Origin: Psychroflexus salarius
Lineage (GTDB): Bacteria > Bacteroidota > Bacteroidia > Flavobacteriales > Flavobacteriaceae
Reading direction: 5' to 3'
NCBI RefSeq assembly: GCF_900129035.1
Contig: NZ_FQTW01000005.1
Location: 147,069-211,068 of the forward strand
DNA: 64,000 nt
Part shown: positions 7,800 to 17,172 of the stretch, piece by piece
Layout: each line of letters begins with the position of its first letter
Position numbering within the stretch: position 1 is the first letter of the stretch
Notes under the pieces: model-generated
The model's input: the letters and a program-made list of their open reading frames with translations, nothing else
What the model was told of the DNA's origin: nothing
Databases searched by the model: none
Program-made: the position numbers and the translations under genes

Positions 7800-9689
7800 C
7801 TAATTTAAGATCCGAACAATTGCAATTTCAATCCCTAAAAAAAGCAGTGCAAAAGTAATGAACCATTTCCAAAGTTGTGCTTCGGTGGTTAATTGTTTAT
7901 AATTTTCTATACTTTGAGGAATTGTTACTGTATTTATATCATGTAGTTTAAAATCTATGGGATTTAATTCACTTTCCTCTCGTGGTAAATTAAAACTTAA
8001 TTGTGCAATTGTATCTTGGTTTAAAGTAACCGCATAAAGCTCCGGATTAAGGTTGAGATTATTGATTGTTAACTCGGTTTGAGTACCGTTTTTTTGTTGC
8101 TGAGGAATAAAAGTCATTTTTCCAGATTTTAATTTCAACACTTGATCACCCGAAATTTCTTGATTAACAATAATGGGTTGAGAGCGATCGGTAAAGTAAA
8201 ATAGAGACGAATTACTGTTTTTATAATCGGCTGATTGAATAAATGTTGGTACAATTAAAGGTGAATTGTAAAAGTTAGACTGTTTTGATTTTATTTCAGA
8301 CGCAAACACAAATAAATGTTCACTTTGGGCATAAAAAGCCGTATTACCGTAACTTAATATAGACGAAAAATCTTCTGAAATAGCATAATTTATAGCTGTG
8401 CTTGGATAATCAAAATTAGTAATTGTATTCGTGAAAACGTCTTCGTAAATAGGATGATTAAAATTAATTGAAATGATAGATTGTTTTTGATTTACAACAG
8501 ATGAAAAGATTTGCTTGTTTTGAAGTTGAAGGTTTAAATAAGTTTTTTGGGCTTCGGTTGAAGTTGCCGGAATAATAATCACGTTTTTAGATTCGTCTAA
8601 GGCTTGATCTAAGTTATTAGTCAAGTTTAAGTCGATTTGCTCAAGTTGATTAACGATAATAACATCAGCCGATTTAAAATCTTCTAAGTTGAGTTCTTCG
8701 CTTGACTTAACTTGACTTTTAAAAGCTGGATTTGGTTGGTAAATATGAGTTAAATACTCGGCATTTTTGTTAGAAATAATAAGAACTTTATTAGTCTTAA
8801 TTTTAGATTTTGAGGCATAAAAAAGATTGTCAAAATCAAGAAAATCGTCATTAATTTCTAATTTTAAGGCTTGTAAATCAGCTTCATTAATATTAAAATT
8901 TACGGTTTGAAGCGTATCATCTTCAAAATTGACATCAAGCTTACCCATCAATTTTTGTGCTTGGTATAACCCCAAACTTGTGCTAGCGCTGCTAACTGAT
9001 GATTTTAATTTAACTTGAAGTTCATTATTAATTAGTTGGGCATCTATTAAGCTCACATTTTTAGCCTTAGGTTGGGCCACATTCACGAGTTGAAGATTAG
9101 GGAAACGTCTAGCTAATCTAGATAATTCATCTGCCGAAGAATTATAAAAATCTGAAATAAGTACAACTTGACTCTTAGGATTAACTTTATTTAGTTTTAA
9201 CGCAACTTCTTTTAAACTGAAGTTTTTAGAAATAGGTAATATATCGGTAGATAATTCTTTAAAGTCTTCAACAGTGATTGAATTGTAATCTTGATTGTTG
9301 GTGATAAGATTAAAGCTTTCTTGTTGAGGTAAAACATCAACAAGTTGTTGTTTCACTTGTTTTAGTATTGAAACATTACCAGCTTTTCCTGACATGCTGA
9401 GTGAGTTGTCTAAAACAATATATAGGCTTTGATTCGTTGATGTTGTTTCACGCGGAAAAAAAGGTTCTGCAAAAGCTAAGATTAAACTTGTGAGTAAACA
9501 TAATCTGGTAAATAATAGAAGCCATTTTTTGAGTTGTGAACTCCGTCGGGATTCACTAACAATTTTTTGAATAAGGCTTACATTAGTGAAATATTGCTTT
9601 TTAAACTTTTTAAGTTTAAATAAATGAACAATAATAGGGATAATTAAGGCAACTAAGGCATATAAAACTTCAGGGTGTTTAAAATGCAT
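7800..9689 (-). CDS. BatA/VWA-domain membrane protein
   Basis: A 629-residue inner-membrane protein. Residues 8-24 and 57-75 form the N-terminal double-transmembrane BatA signature, including the PIIVHLFKLKKFKK segment. They are followed by a von Willebrand A-like domain with a MIDAS-type motif DNSLSMS near residue 92. A large periplasmic or cytoplasmic middle part follows, then a final helix at about 607-627. BatA-like proteins belong to aerotolerance or MoxR-associated clusters, but no MoxR ATPase lies nearby here. It is oriented with the dihydroorotase-like gene downstream (6 bp gap). Confidence 0.83.
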   Translation of the reverse strand: MHFKHPEVLYALVALIIPIIVHLFKLKKFKKQYFTNVSLIQKIVSESRRSSQLKKWLLLFTRLCLLTSLILAFAEPFFPRETTSTNQSLYIVLDNSLSMSGKAGNVSILKQVKQQLVDVLPQQESFNLITNNQDYNSITVEDFKELSTDILPISKNFSLKEVALKLNKVNPKSQVVLISDFYNSSADELSRLARRFPNLQLVNVAQPKAKNVSLIDAQLINNELQVKLKSSVSSASTSLGLYQAQKLMGKLDVNFEDDTLQTVNFNINEADLQALKLEINDDFLDFDNLFYASKSKIKTNKVLIISNKNAEYLTHIYQPNPAFKSQVKSSEELNLEDFKSADVIIVNQLEQIDLNLTNNLDQALDESKNVIIIPATSTEAQKTYLNLQLQNKQIFSSVVNQKQSIISINFNHPIYEDVFTNTITNFDYPSTAINYAISEDFSSILSYGNTAFYAQSEHLFVFASEIKSKQSNFYNSPLIVPTFIQSADYKNSNSSLFYFTDRSQPIIVNQEISGDQVLKLKSGKMTFIPQQQKNGTQTELTINNLNLNPELYAVTLNQDTIAQLSFNLPREESELNPIDFKLHDINTVTIPQSIENYKQLTTEAQLWKWFITFALLFLGIEIAIVRILN

Positions 9690-9704
9690 GAAATTTAGAT
9701 TGAT

Positions 9705-10919
9705 TTAATCATTTTTTTCGATTGTAAAATGAATGCTAGTGCCTTTATTTACTTCAGATTTAACCTGAATTGTGCCACCTAGATTATAGATTAATTTCCG
9801 TACTGTAGATAAGCCAATTCCATTACCAGAATGTCCATTTCTATCTTTTTCAGCAACTGTAGAAAATAATTCAAAAACCTTTTTTTGTTGGTCTTCGGGT
9901 ATACCAATGCCATTATCTGTTACCACAAAGTGATAATGTGTAGCATCTTCTGAAAAACTAATATTAATTTTTATTTTATCCTTATCGTTATATTTAATAC
10001 TGTTACCCACCAAATTCAATAAAATTTGTTCTAGTGCAATACGATTTGCATAAATATCTTTGTTAGTATCAGGGAAATTAATTTCATAATCATCTTTAGC
10101 GTCTAACATTTCCTCGATATCTTCTAAAAGTTGATGAACATCAAAGACTTGATTAGCTTCAGATTCTGAGGTAATTTTGTCACTTTCGTAATGCAATAAA
10201 ATATTACTGATGTAATCACTCATTTTAAAAGCCGATTGTTTTAGATTATTGATGTAATCTAAGCCAGATTGATCTAGTTTGTCAGCATATTTAGACTTCA
10301 AGATGTCAAAAGTGATAATCATATTTGCTAAGGGCATTTTCATATCATGAGATACAACACCTGCAAAATTTTTAAGTTGGTTATTATTTTCTCTTAACTC
10401 TCGTTGTGTTTTTCGTAAACCTTCGTTAATAGCGCGAAGTTCAAATAATTTAACAACTTGATTGGCTAAACGTTTTAGGCTTGTTTTTTGAGAATCTGTC
10501 AAAATACGTGGTTCATGGCCAATCACACATAAAGTACCTAATGCATTTTCATTTTTATCAATTAAAGGTACACCTGCATAAAACACAATAGCATTTTCCC
10601 CAAAAGTGTACGGATTGTTCTTAAATCTTTCGTCTTCTCGAGCATCGTGAATTTCTAAAATTTCAGTAGGTTCTTGAATAGCAACCGAACAAAATGAATA
10701 TTCACGGTCAACTTCACATAAATCAAGACCAACTTTGGCTTTAAACCATTGTCTTTTTTCATCTACTAAAGAAACTAAAGCTATTGGTGTATCACAAATA
10801 GTTGAAGCTAATTTTGCTAAATCATCATATTCTTTTTCTTGTTTTGAATCAAGAATTTGTAGTGATTTTAAAGCTTGTAAACGCTTGGTTTCATTAGTAG
10901 GTTTAGGGATAGGTTTCAT
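9705..10919 (-). CDS. GAF-domain sensor histidine kinase
   Basis: A 404-residue cytoplasmic kinase without membrane helices. A GAF domain covers about residues 20-160 (ALVSLVDEKRQWFKA, AGVPLI, GTLCVIGHEPR). A HisKA dimerisation helix follows with the phospho-acceptor His191 in VVSHDMKMP. Then comes a HATPase domain with N box LLNLVGNSIKYND, G1 DNGIGIP and G2 GNGIGLS. No response regulator lies next to it, so it is an orphan and its signal is unknown. The small-molecule or redox ligand of the GAF domain cannot be inferred. Confidence 0.9.
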   Translation of the reverse strand: MKPIPKPTNETKRLQALKSLQILDSKQEKEYDDLAKLASTICDTPIALVSLVDEKRQWFKAKVGLDLCEVDREYSFCSVAIQEPTEILEIHDAREDERFKNNPYTFGENAIVFYAGVPLIDKNENALGTLCVIGHEPRILTDSQKTSLKRLANQVVKLFELRAINEGLRKTQRELRENNNQLKNFAGVVSHDMKMPLANMIITFDILKSKYADKLDQSGLDYINNLKQSAFKMSDYISNILLHYESDKITSESEANQVFDVHQLLEDIEEMLDAKDDYEINFPDTNKDIYANRIALEQILLNLVGNSIKYNDKDKIKINISFSEDATHYHFVVTDNGIGIPEDQQKKVFELFSTVAEKDRNGHSGNGIGLSTVRKLIYNLGGTIQVKSEVNKGTSIHFTIEKND

Positions 10920-10963
10920 ACAAATTAATAAGTCTGCAAGTTACAAAATAAATTATGTATTAA

Positions 10964-11728
10964 CTAAAATTGCTCAAAAACTCCAAGTCCAAATAGCGCA
11001 AAGTCATATTTTACAGGGTCTTGAGGATCGAGTTGTCGTAATTTAGTATCTAATTCTTTTACTGCTTTAGCATCGGTTTGTTGGCGATTTAGAAGGCCTA
11101 ATTTTCTTGCAACACGACCAGAATGTACATCGAGTGGACAAGATAGTTCTTTGGGTTTTATTTGTTTCCAAATTCCAAAATCAACGCCATTTTTATCTTT
11201 TCTTACTAACCATCTTAAAAACATATTAAGTCGTTTAGCAGCTGAATTTTTTAAAGGATCACTTAAATGTTTCTCAGTTCTTTTTTCATGCGGTATACTA
11301 AAAAAATTGTGTTTAAAATGATGCAGTGTTAGTTGAAGTTGTCCTGTTTTATGATTATTAAGTAAAAAATCTTCTAAAGAGTCGTGAGATTGATATAGTT
11401 GCTGAAGCCGATTCAGAAAAAAATTTAAATCTGTTGCATTAAAGGTTCGGTGTACAAAACCATCACAGGCTTTTAAATCACTAGGCGAGTGGTTCATGAT
11501 AAAATCGTATGGACTATAATCCATGATTTTAAGCATTTTTTCACCACTTTTTAAAATTGCTTTTCGGTTTCCCCAAGCTATTATGGCGATTAAAAATGCA
11601 CTTATTTCAATATCTTTTGGATTTGAAAATTGATGAGGAATTGAAATCGGGTCGGTCGCTATAAAGTTACTTGAGTTATATTCTTCAACTTTAACATCTA
11701 AGAAGGCTTTAAGTTCTTCTTTGTTCAT
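10964..11728 (-). CDS. TIGR02757 / DUF2400 family protein
   Basis: A 254-residue protein that I recognise as the TIGR02757 (DUF2400) family, widespread in Bacteroidota and of unknown function. Characteristic segments are DPISIPHQF near residues 25-33, IIAWGNRKAI near 49-58, DVHSGRVARKLGLL near 200-213, and a terminal DPVKYDFALFGLGV. The DVHSGRVARKLG part resembles the helix-hairpin-helix of HhH-GPD DNA glycosylases, so a nucleic-acid role is possible, but I see no catalytic proof. It lies 4 bp downstream of the LolD-like ATPase gene. Confidence 0.85.
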   Translation of the reverse strand: MNKEELKAFLDVKVEEYNSSNFIATDPISIPHQFSNPKDIEISAFLIAIIAWGNRKAILKSGEKMLKIMDYSPYDFIMNHSPSDLKACDGFVHRTFNATDLNFFLNRLQQLYQSHDSLEDFLLNNHKTGQLQLTLHHFKHNFFSIPHEKRTEKHLSDPLKNSAAKRLNMFLRWLVRKDKNGVDFGIWKQIKPKELSCPLDVHSGRVARKLGLLNRQQTDAKAVKELDTKLRQLDPQDPVKYDFALFGLGVFEQF

Positions 11729-11732
11729 AGGC

Positions 11733-12392
11733 TTAAACCAGTTGTCCGTCTTTCATTTCAAGTTTTCTGTCAGCTAAATCAGCTAAGTCATTGTTGTGGG
11801 TAACAATCACAAAACTCTGTTTAAATTCTTCACGTAATTTAAAAAAAAGTTCATGTAACTGCTCAGCCGATTTTGAATCTAGATTACCAGAAGGTTCATC
11901 GGCAAAAATTACCGATGGTTCGTTAATCAAAGCTCTTGCCACAGCAACACGCTGTTGTTCGCCACCACTTAATTGATTGGGTTTGTGCTTGGCACGATTA
12001 GCCAAACCTAAGAAATCTAGTAGCTCCAAGGCTTTTTTCTCAGCTTTATGAACAGGTGTTTTTTTTATGAATGCAGGTAAGCAGACGTTCTCTAATGCTG
12101 TAAATTCAGGAAGTAACTGATGAAATTGAAAAATAAAGCCGATATTTTCATTTCTAAATTTTGATAATTGCTTTTGATTGAGTTTTGTGATGTCAATACC
12201 ATTAACTTCAATTGAAGTATTTGGGTTCTGATCAGCTAATTCTAAACTGCTTAAAATTTGTAGTAAAGTTGTTTTTCCTGCACCAGAAGCACCAACAATA
12301 GAGACTATTTCAGCTGTTTTTACATTGATGTTAACACCGTTTAAAACCTTTAAATCCTTGTATTTCTTGTAGATATTTTGGGCTTGTATCAT
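11733..12392 (-). CDS. LolD-like ABC transporter ATP-binding protein
   Basis: A 219-residue ATPase of the MacB/LolD family. It has Walker A GASGAGKTT near residue 33, Q-loop FQFHQLLPEF near 92, signature LSGGEQQR near 141, Walker B VIFADEPSGNLD near 161, and an H-loop IVTHN near 197. In this family the ATPase works with a permease to extract lipoproteins or drive efflux; no permease gene is adjacent. A -7 element ends only 4 bases upstream of the ATG, so the mRNA may be almost leaderless. LolA is encoded far away at 52 kb, as is usual in flavobacteria. Confidence 0.88.
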   Translation of the reverse strand: MIQAQNIYKKYKDLKVLNGVNINVKTAEIVSIVGASGAGKTTLLQILSSLELADQNPNTSIEVNGIDITKLNQKQLSKFRNENIGFIFQFHQLLPEFTALENVCLPAFIKKTPVHKAEKKALELLDFLGLANRAKHKPNQLSGGEQQRVAVARALINEPSVIFADEPSGNLDSKSAEQLHELFFKLREEFKQSFVIVTHNNDLADLADRKLEMKDGQLV

Positions 12393-12396
12393 AATT

Positions 12397-12404
12397 CAAA
12401 AATA
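12397..12404 (-). promoter_or_regulatory. Possible -7 element giving a near-leaderless ABC ATPase mRNA
   Basis: Minus-strand TATTTTTG matches TAnnTTTG and ends 4 bases before the ATG at 12392. No well-placed -33 TTG is present, so this could be chance. Confidence 0.3.
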
Positions 12405-12493
12405 AGGTTTTTCAACTTAACATCAGCATAATAATTATAATTAGCGACCTGCTAATTTATCGTTAAAGCAATTTTTTTTGTTTAATAATTAAG

Positions 12494-12501
12494 TAGGTTT
12501 G
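12494..12501 (+). promoter_or_regulatory. -7 element for msrA-folE
   Basis: TAGGTTTG matches TAnnTTTG, 26 bases before the ATG at 12528. The nearest upstream TTTG (12477-12480) is only 13 bases away, so the -33 contact is uncertain. Confidence 0.45.
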
Positions 12502-12527
12502 TTCAACATTATTTAAAATTGAATTTT

Positions 12528-13055
12528 ATGGAGATAGCAAGTTTTGCTAATGGTTGTTTTTGGTGTACAGAAGCTGTATTTCAAAGATTAAATGGCGTTA
12601 GTAATGTTGTGAGTGGTTTTACAGGCGGAAAAATTAAACATCCACCTTACAGAGAAGTTGTTATGGGTAGAACTGGTCATGCTGAAGCAATTCAGTTAGA
12701 ATTTGATCCAAATATTATAGGCTATGAAATCTTGTTACAGGTATTTTTTGCAACTCATGACCCAACTTCATTAAATAAACAAGGTTATGATGTTGGAGAA
12801 CAATATCGGAGTGAAATATTTTATCATAATGAATTTCAAAAAAAAACTGCTGATAGTGTTATAAATCAATTAAATACTGAAGTTTATAATAACAAAATTG
12901 TTACAAAGCTCTCACCAGCTTCACCTTTTTATGAAGCCGAAATTGAGCACCAAGATTTTTACAATCTTCATCAAGAAAATAGATACTGCGAATATATTAT
13001 AGATCCAAAGTTAGAAACACTGCGTTCTAAATTTAAACCTTACTTAAAACAATAA
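12528..13055 (+). CDS. msrA: Peptide-methionine (S)-S-oxide reductase MsrA
   Basis: Repairs the S-epimer of methionine sulfoxide in proteins. It is a protein of 175 residues with the catalytic motif [11 protein letters not shown] near residue 8, of which the first Cys (GCFW) is the nucleophile, followed by the family segments [23 protein letters not shown] and [14 protein letters not shown]. The ATG at 12528 is chosen over an in-frame TTG three codons earlier. folE follows after 2 bp. The role is housekeeping antioxidant repair, using thioredoxin as reductant. Confidence 0.93.
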   Translation: MEIASFANGCFWCTEAVFQRLNGVSNVVSGFTGGKIKHPPYREVVMGRTGHAEAIQLEFDPNIIGYEILLQVFFATHDPTSLNKQGYDVGEQYRSEIFYHNEFQKKTADSVINQLNTEVYNNKIVTKLSPASPFYEAEIEHQDFYNLHQENRYCEYIIDPKLETLRSKFKPYLKQ

Positions 13056-13057
13056 CT

Positions 13058-13654
13058 ATGTCATTTAAACTATTTGAAGAATACAACCAAGAATTCATTA
13101 CTGATGTTAAAGAATCTTACCACACCATATTAGATAGAGTAGGAGAAGACCCAAAACGGGAAGGCATTGTAAAAACACCAGAACGCGCTGCAAAAGCAAT
13201 GCAGTTTCTAACCCAAGGTTATGAAATGGATCCTAAACAAATTCTTGAAGGCGCCATGTTTAAAGAAGATTACAGTGATATGGTGCTGATAAAAGATATA
13301 GAATTATACTCTTTGTGTGAACACCATATGCTGCCTTTTTTTGGTAAAGCTCATATTGCTTATATTCCGAATGGACATATAGTTGGCCTTAGTAAAATTC
13401 CTCGCGTTGTTGATGTTTTTTCAAGAAGATTACAAGTACAAGAACGCTTAACTCATGATATTTTAGAGTGTATCAATTCAACCTTGCAACCCAAAGGTGT
13501 GGCTGTAGTTATTGAAGCTAGACATATGTGTATGATGATGCGCGGCGTACAAAAACAAAATTCGGCCACGACTACTTCTGGCTTTAGAGGTGAATTTAAA
13601 CATTCAGAAACTAGAAACGAATTTTTACGTCTTATAGGAAAAGATTTAGCCTAA
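13058..13654 (+). CDS. folE: GTP cyclohydrolase I (FolE)
   Basis: Converts GTP to 7,8-dihydroneopterin triphosphate, the first step of folate (and queuosine) synthesis. It is a protein of 198 residues. Zinc ligands are visible as Cys and His in [10 protein letters not shown] near residue 87 and the Cys in [10 protein letters not shown] near residue 160. Substrate residues lie in VGLSKIPR near 110. The length and the N-terminal helical extension are normal for bacterial enzymes. It follows msrA by 2 bp and probably shares its promoter. Confidence 0.95.
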   Translation: MSFKLFEEYNQEFITDVKESYHTILDRVGEDPKREGIVKTPERAAKAMQFLTQGYEMDPKQILEGAMFKEDYSDMVLIKDIELYSLCEHHMLPFFGKAHIAYIPNGHIVGLSKIPRVVDVFSRRLQVQERLTHDILECINSTLQPKGVAVVIEARHMCMMMRGVQKQNSATTTSGFRGEFKHSETRNEFLRLIGKDLA

Positions 13655-13694
13655 ATTTACAATTCATCTATAAAATTTAACATTTCGTCATATT

Positions 13695-13715
13695 GCAAAG
13701 TAATATAGCCTTTGC
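13695..13715. promoter_or_regulatory. Inverted repeat GCAAAG/CTTTGC upstream of the DUF2141 gene
   Basis: Six-base arms (13695-13700 and 13710-13715) are separated by 9 bases. The repeat sits just upstream of a -7 element at 13723, so it could be an operator. The arms are short and no regulator is linked. Confidence 0.25.
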
Positions 13716-13722
13716 TTCACTA

Positions 13723-13730
13723 TAGTTTTG
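13723..13730 (+). promoter_or_regulatory. -7 element for the DUF2141 gene
   Basis: TAGTTTTG matches TAnnTTTG, 25 bases before the ATG at 13756. No TTG lies at ideal -33 spacing. Confidence 0.4.
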
Positions 13731-13755
13731 GTTTATAATTTAAAAATAAACCAAG

Positions 13756-14163
13756 ATGAGACATTTAGTGATTTTAAGTATTGTATTATTAAGTCAGTTA
13801 TTATCTGCTCAAGATAATAATCTAAGTATTAAAGTTGAGGGTATCTCTCAGCTAAAAGGGAAAATTTATGTTGGCGTGTTTACTAAAGACAACTTTTTAA
13901 GAGGAAAACCTGTATATGGTGAAATTGTTGAAGTCGAAGCTGAAACCGAAATTGTTAATTTAGTAGATCTACCTTCAGGAGAATATGCCATATCTGTTTA
14001 TCAAGATTTAAATAATAATGAAGTCTTCGATATGGATGAATATGGTAGACCAATAGAACCTTGGGCAATGTCAGGGACCAATCCAAAAAACCAGCAACCA
14101 GTTTGGGATTTAGCGATGTTTAAATTTGGTGAGAAGTCAAAAACAATTAAGGTAAAATTTTAA
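13756..14163 (+). CDS. DUF2141-domain secreted protein
   Basis: A 135-residue protein with an N-terminal signal peptide (hydrophobic residues 4-16, cleavage probably after LLSAQ). The mature part is a small beta-sandwich of the DUF2141 type: KIYVGVFTKDNFL near residue 36, LPSGEYAISVYQDLNNN near 73-89, and the conserved ending with EPWAMSG and a terminal KTIKVKF. It is periplasmic or secreted, with unknown ligand or function. It is flanked downstream by a shared terminator. Confidence 0.85.
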   Translation: MRHLVILSIVLLSQLLSAQDNNLSIKVEGISQLKGKIYVGVFTKDNFLRGKPVYGEIVEVEAETEIVNLVDLPSGEYAISVYQDLNNNEVFDMDEYGRPIEPWAMSGTNPKNQQPVWDLAMFKFGEKSKTIKVKF

Positions 14164-14185
14164 TTAATAGTTTTGAAGCTAAACT

Positions 14186-14212
14186 AAAAAGCCAACTATA
14201 AGTTGGCTTTTT
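14186..14212. terminator. Bidirectional terminator between DUF2141 and YebC genes
   Basis: Perfect stem GCCAACT / AGTTGGC (14191-14197 and 14201-14207) with a 3-base loop, flanked by a run of A on the left and T on the right. It can therefore terminate both convergent genes. Confidence 0.8.
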
Positions 14213-14921
14213 AACTTTCTAACGAATGATAAACATTTTGAACATCATCATCTTCTTCAATAAGTTCAATAAGCTTATTTACTTCTTCTGTTTGCTCTTC
14301 AGTGAGTGATTTAGTAACTTGAGGGATGCGTTCAAAGCCTGAAGATAAAATTTCAAATTCACGCGATTCTAATTCTTTTTGTAAGCTTCCGAAACTCTCA
14401 AAAGGTGCATAAATAATAATACCATCATCATCTCTAAAAACTTCTTCAGCTCCAAAATCAATAAGCTCAAGCTCCAGCTCTTCAACATCAATACCTGTGT
14501 CTTTTATGCGGAAGTTACAAGTATGGTCAAACATAAATTCTACAGAGCCAGAAGTACCTAAATTGCCGTTACATTTATTAAAATAAGACCTGATATTAGC
14601 CACAGTTCGGTTGTTGTTATCGGTAGCGGTTTCAACTAAAACAGCAATGCCATGTGGTGCATAACCTTCAAAAAGAACGGTTTTATAGTCACCTTGATCT
14701 TTATCACTAGCGCGTTTTATAGCACGCTCAATATTATCTTTTGGCATATTGGCTGCTTTACAGTTTTGTATAACAGCTCTTAGTTTTGAATTAGATTCTG
14801 GATCTGGACCGCCTTCTTTTACAGCCATAACAATGTCTTTACCAAGTCTGGTAAAAGTTTTGGCCATTGCTGACCAACGCTTCATTTTACGCGCTTTTCT
14901 AAACTCGAATGCTCTTCCCAT
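14211..14921 (-). CDS. YebC/PmpR-family protein
   Basis: A 236-residue cytoplasmic protein of the YebC family. It shows the conserved N-terminus MGRAFEFRKARKMKRW, the block NMPKDNIERAIKRA near residues 77-90, FEGYAPHGIAVLVETATDNNNR near 104-125 split by normal spacing, and an acidic C-terminus. Members are called transcriptional regulators or, more recently, factors that help ribosomes at stalling sequences; which applies here is not visible. It begins 5 bp downstream of the unknown acidic-protein gene. Confidence 0.93.
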   Translation of the reverse strand: MGRAFEFRKARKMKRWSAMAKTFTRLGKDIVMAVKEGGPDPESNSKLRAVIQNCKAANMPKDNIERAIKRASDKDQGDYKTVLFEGYAPHGIAVLVETATDNNNRTVANIRSYFNKCNGNLGTSGSVEFMFDHTCNFRIKDTGIDVEELELELIDFGAEEVFRDDDGIIIYAPFESFGSLQKELESREFEILSSGFERIPQVTKSLTEEQTEEVNKLIELIEEDDDVQNVYHSLES

Positions 14922-14926
14922 AATTC

Positions 14927-15298
14927 TTATTCTGCAAAGGCCTCAAACTTTCGATTGTATTCACGAATCTCTTCCATGTTTACATCTAAATGGGCGTTTT
15001 TAATGAGGTTCAGTAAATAAATAAGGCTTTCAGCGCCAGTAATTAACTCGTTTGTATCATCAACTTCAGTTTCATCTTCTAAAGGTTCATCTTGTGGGAT
15101 AGGAATCACAAAAACTTCATTTTCTTCAATATGTTCATAAGCTAATCGAAAACTTTTAGCAATAACAGGTCGTTTTTCTTCAACAGCATAAGGTCTTAAG
15201 GCTTTAAGATCGTCTACTGCCGTTTCTGTAATAAAATTTGCTTCTTCTAAATCTTTGATGAGTTTGTTAAGTAATTTAACCGCTTTTTTATTTTCCAA
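14927..15298 (-). CDS. Unknown acidic protein, 123 aa
   Basis: A soluble, strongly acidic protein with no signal peptide or membrane helix. Residues 1-60 are helical (MENKKAVKLLNKLIKDLEEA). Residues 61-90 hold a Pro/Glu/Asp-rich linker (VIPIPQDEPLEDETEVDD), and the end is again helical. I do not recognise a family. The conserved placement just upstream of yebC, with a 5 bp gap, suggests co-transcription. Confidence 0.75.
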   Translation of the reverse strand: MENKKAVKLLNKLIKDLEEANFITETAVDDLKALRPYAVEEKRPVIAKSFRLAYEHIEENEVFVIPIPQDEPLEDETEVDDTNELITGAESLIYLLNLIKNAHLDVNMEEIREYNRKFEAFAE

Positions 15299-15325
15299 GG
15301 TAGTATTGATTTTAGTAATTGTCTA

Positions 15326-15333
15326 CAAAAATA
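15326..15333 (-). promoter_or_regulatory. -7 element for the unknown acidic protein and yebC
   Basis: Minus-strand TATTTTTG matches TAnnTTTG, 27 bases upstream of the ATG at 15298. The -33 element is not clear. Confidence 0.4.
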
Positions 15334-15534
15334 ATTTTTAAGAATTGATACTAGCACATTTGAAACCTATTTTTTAAAAAATACTTATAGATATTATTTT
15401 ATAGTTTTGATTTCCAGAACTTCAAACTTGATTATTTATTTAAATTATAGGTTGGGCTAATTTAATAAAGGTTAAAATATAAATTCTAAGACAGATTATT
15501 GCATAAAAGATTTCAAAATAGCTTTATTTCTGCT

Positions 15535-15542
15535 TATTTTTG
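15535..15542 (+). promoter_or_regulatory. -7 element for the SF2 helicase gene
   Basis: TATTTTTG matches TAnnTTTG, 41 bases upstream of the ATG at 15584. There is no TTG at standard -33 distance. Confidence 0.4.
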
Positions 15543-15583
15543 CAAATCTTAAATTTTTAATCCAAACGATTTTATTGCTCATT

Positions 15584-17080
15584 ATGTCAAAAAAAGTTGC
15601 TGATAAAGAACTCTACGATTACCAAGAAGCCGACCTTATTAAAATCTTTGATAAGATTGAAAACATGCCGAGCAATTATAATTTATTGTATCAGCTACCA
15701 ACTGGTGGCGGTAAAACAGTTGTTTTTTCTGAAATTGTTAGACGCTACATTCGCCAAACAGGGAAAAAAGTTATAGTGTTAACTCACCGAATTGAGTTGT
15801 GTAAACAAACTTCTAAAATGCTAACAGGTTTTGGCGTAAGAAACAAAATTATTAACAGCAAGGTTAAAGAGCTGTCTGATGATAATGATTATATGTGTTT
15901 TGTAGCCATGGTTGAAACTTTAAACAACCGAATTAATGATGATAAGGTTAACATGAAAAATGTTGGCCTTGCCATTATAGATGAAGCACACTACAATTCT
16001 TTTACAAAACTTTTTAAATATCTTGATAAAGCCTTTATTCTTGGTGTTACAGCAACACCTTTAAGCTCTAATATTAAGCTACCAATGCATGGTAATTACC
16101 GCGAATTAATTGTAGGAAATTCCATTTCATCTTTAATAGAAAAAGGTTTTTTAGCAAAGGCTAATCTTTATTCTTATGACGTAGGTTTGGGAACACTACA
16201 AGTAGGTATGACAGGTGATTATACGGTGAAATCTTCTGAAGATTTATACACTAATCTTGATATGCAAGAGAAGTTGTTGCGCGCTTATGAAGAACGTTGT
16301 AAAGGTAAAAAAACACTGATTTTTAATAATGGTATTAATACATCGTGGTATGTTTACCAGACCTTTAAAGATGCTGGATACGAAATTAAGCATCTTGATA
16401 ATACGCATAACAAAAAAGAACGTAACGAAATTTTAACCTGGTTTAGAGAAAAACCAGATGCTATTTTGACATCTGTAAGTATTTTAACTACAGGGTTTGA
16501 CGAGCCAACTGTAGAAAATATTATTTTAAATCGAGCAACTAAGTCGTTAACACTTTACTTTCAGATGATTGGTCGCGGTTCTAGAAGATTACCTCATAAA
16601 GATGAGTTTAATGTAATTGATTTGGGTAATAATGTAGCCAGATTTGGACCGTGGGACGCGCCTGTAGATTGGCAGCTTATTTTTGAAAATCCTGATTACT
16701 TCTTAGAAAATATGATTTCTGATGATGAAATTGAAAGTAATTTCACCTATGAAATGCCAGATGAAGTTAGGGCACTTTTTAAAAATTCAGAAGACATTCA
16801 ATTTGATGTTTATACCAAATATCATGAGGCAGTCAATAATGGTGAAAAATCGAAATTAGTTTTAGAAGAATCAATCTCTCAGCATGCCCAAATGTGTGCA
16901 GAGAACTCTGAAGATGTATTTGATGCAAGGATTTTAGCCCGTGAACTTAAAGATGATATTAAAGATCGAATTAAGAAATATTCGCGTTGCATTATAAACA
17001 ACACAAAAAATTATCGGGATTGGTTATACGATGATTATACTAGAAAATTACGTGTAAAAATTAACGAGCATTTTATGTAA
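15584..17080 (+). CDS. DEAD/DEAH-box SF2 helicase
   Basis: A 498-residue helicase-like ATPase of superfamily 2. Motif I is PTGGGKT near residue 37, motif II DEAH near 127, motif III TATP near 148, and motif VI QMIGRGSR near 325. The RecA-like pair is followed by about 150 residues without a known domain. The pattern resembles the RecQ/UvrB/type-III-restriction helicase core, but no nuclease or partner gene is adjacent, so a defence role is not supported. The ATG at 15584 is preferred to an in-frame TTG three codons earlier. It is a monocistronic gene facing the GT2 gene in the same orientation. Confidence 0.88.
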   Translation: MSKKVADKELYDYQEADLIKIFDKIENMPSNYNLLYQLPTGGGKTVVFSEIVRRYIRQTGKKVIVLTHRIELCKQTSKMLTGFGVRNKIINSKVKELSDDNDYMCFVAMVETLNNRINDDKVNMKNVGLAIIDEAHYNSFTKLFKYLDKAFILGVTATPLSSNIKLPMHGNYRELIVGNSISSLIEKGFLAKANLYSYDVGLGTLQVGMTGDYTVKSSEDLYTNLDMQEKLLRAYEERCKGKKTLIFNNGINTSWYVYQTFKDAGYEIKHLDNTHNKKERNEILTWFREKPDAILTSVSILTTGFDEPTVENIILNRATKSLTLYFQMIGRGSRRLPHKDEFNVIDLGNNVARFGPWDAPVDWQLIFENPDYFLENMISDDEIESNFTYEMPDEVRALFKNSEDIQFDVYTKYHEAVNNGEKSKLVLEESISQHAQMCAENSEDVFDARILARELKDDIKDRIKKYSRCIINNTKNYRDWLYDDYTRKLRVKINEHFM

Positions 17081-17172
17081 ACTAAAATTGAAGATTGACC
17101 ATTTTTTTGAGTTTGAACTTGAGTTAACAAAATTCTTCAATTTTATATTACATTTGTTGTATAATAAACTTT

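Larger units (their letters stand above)
15299..15583. other. AT-rich intergenic region with divergent promoters
   Basis: This 285-bp gap separates two divergent genes. It contains a minus-strand -7 element (15326-15333) and a plus-strand -7 element (15535-15542). I see no ORF, RNA gene or convincing hairpin in the 200 bases between them. Confidence 0.5.

Noticed and set aside
15584..17080. The SF2 helicase as part of an anti-phage or restriction system
   Set aside because: No nuclease, methyltransferase or other defence gene is adjacent, and the flanks are ordinary housekeeping genes.
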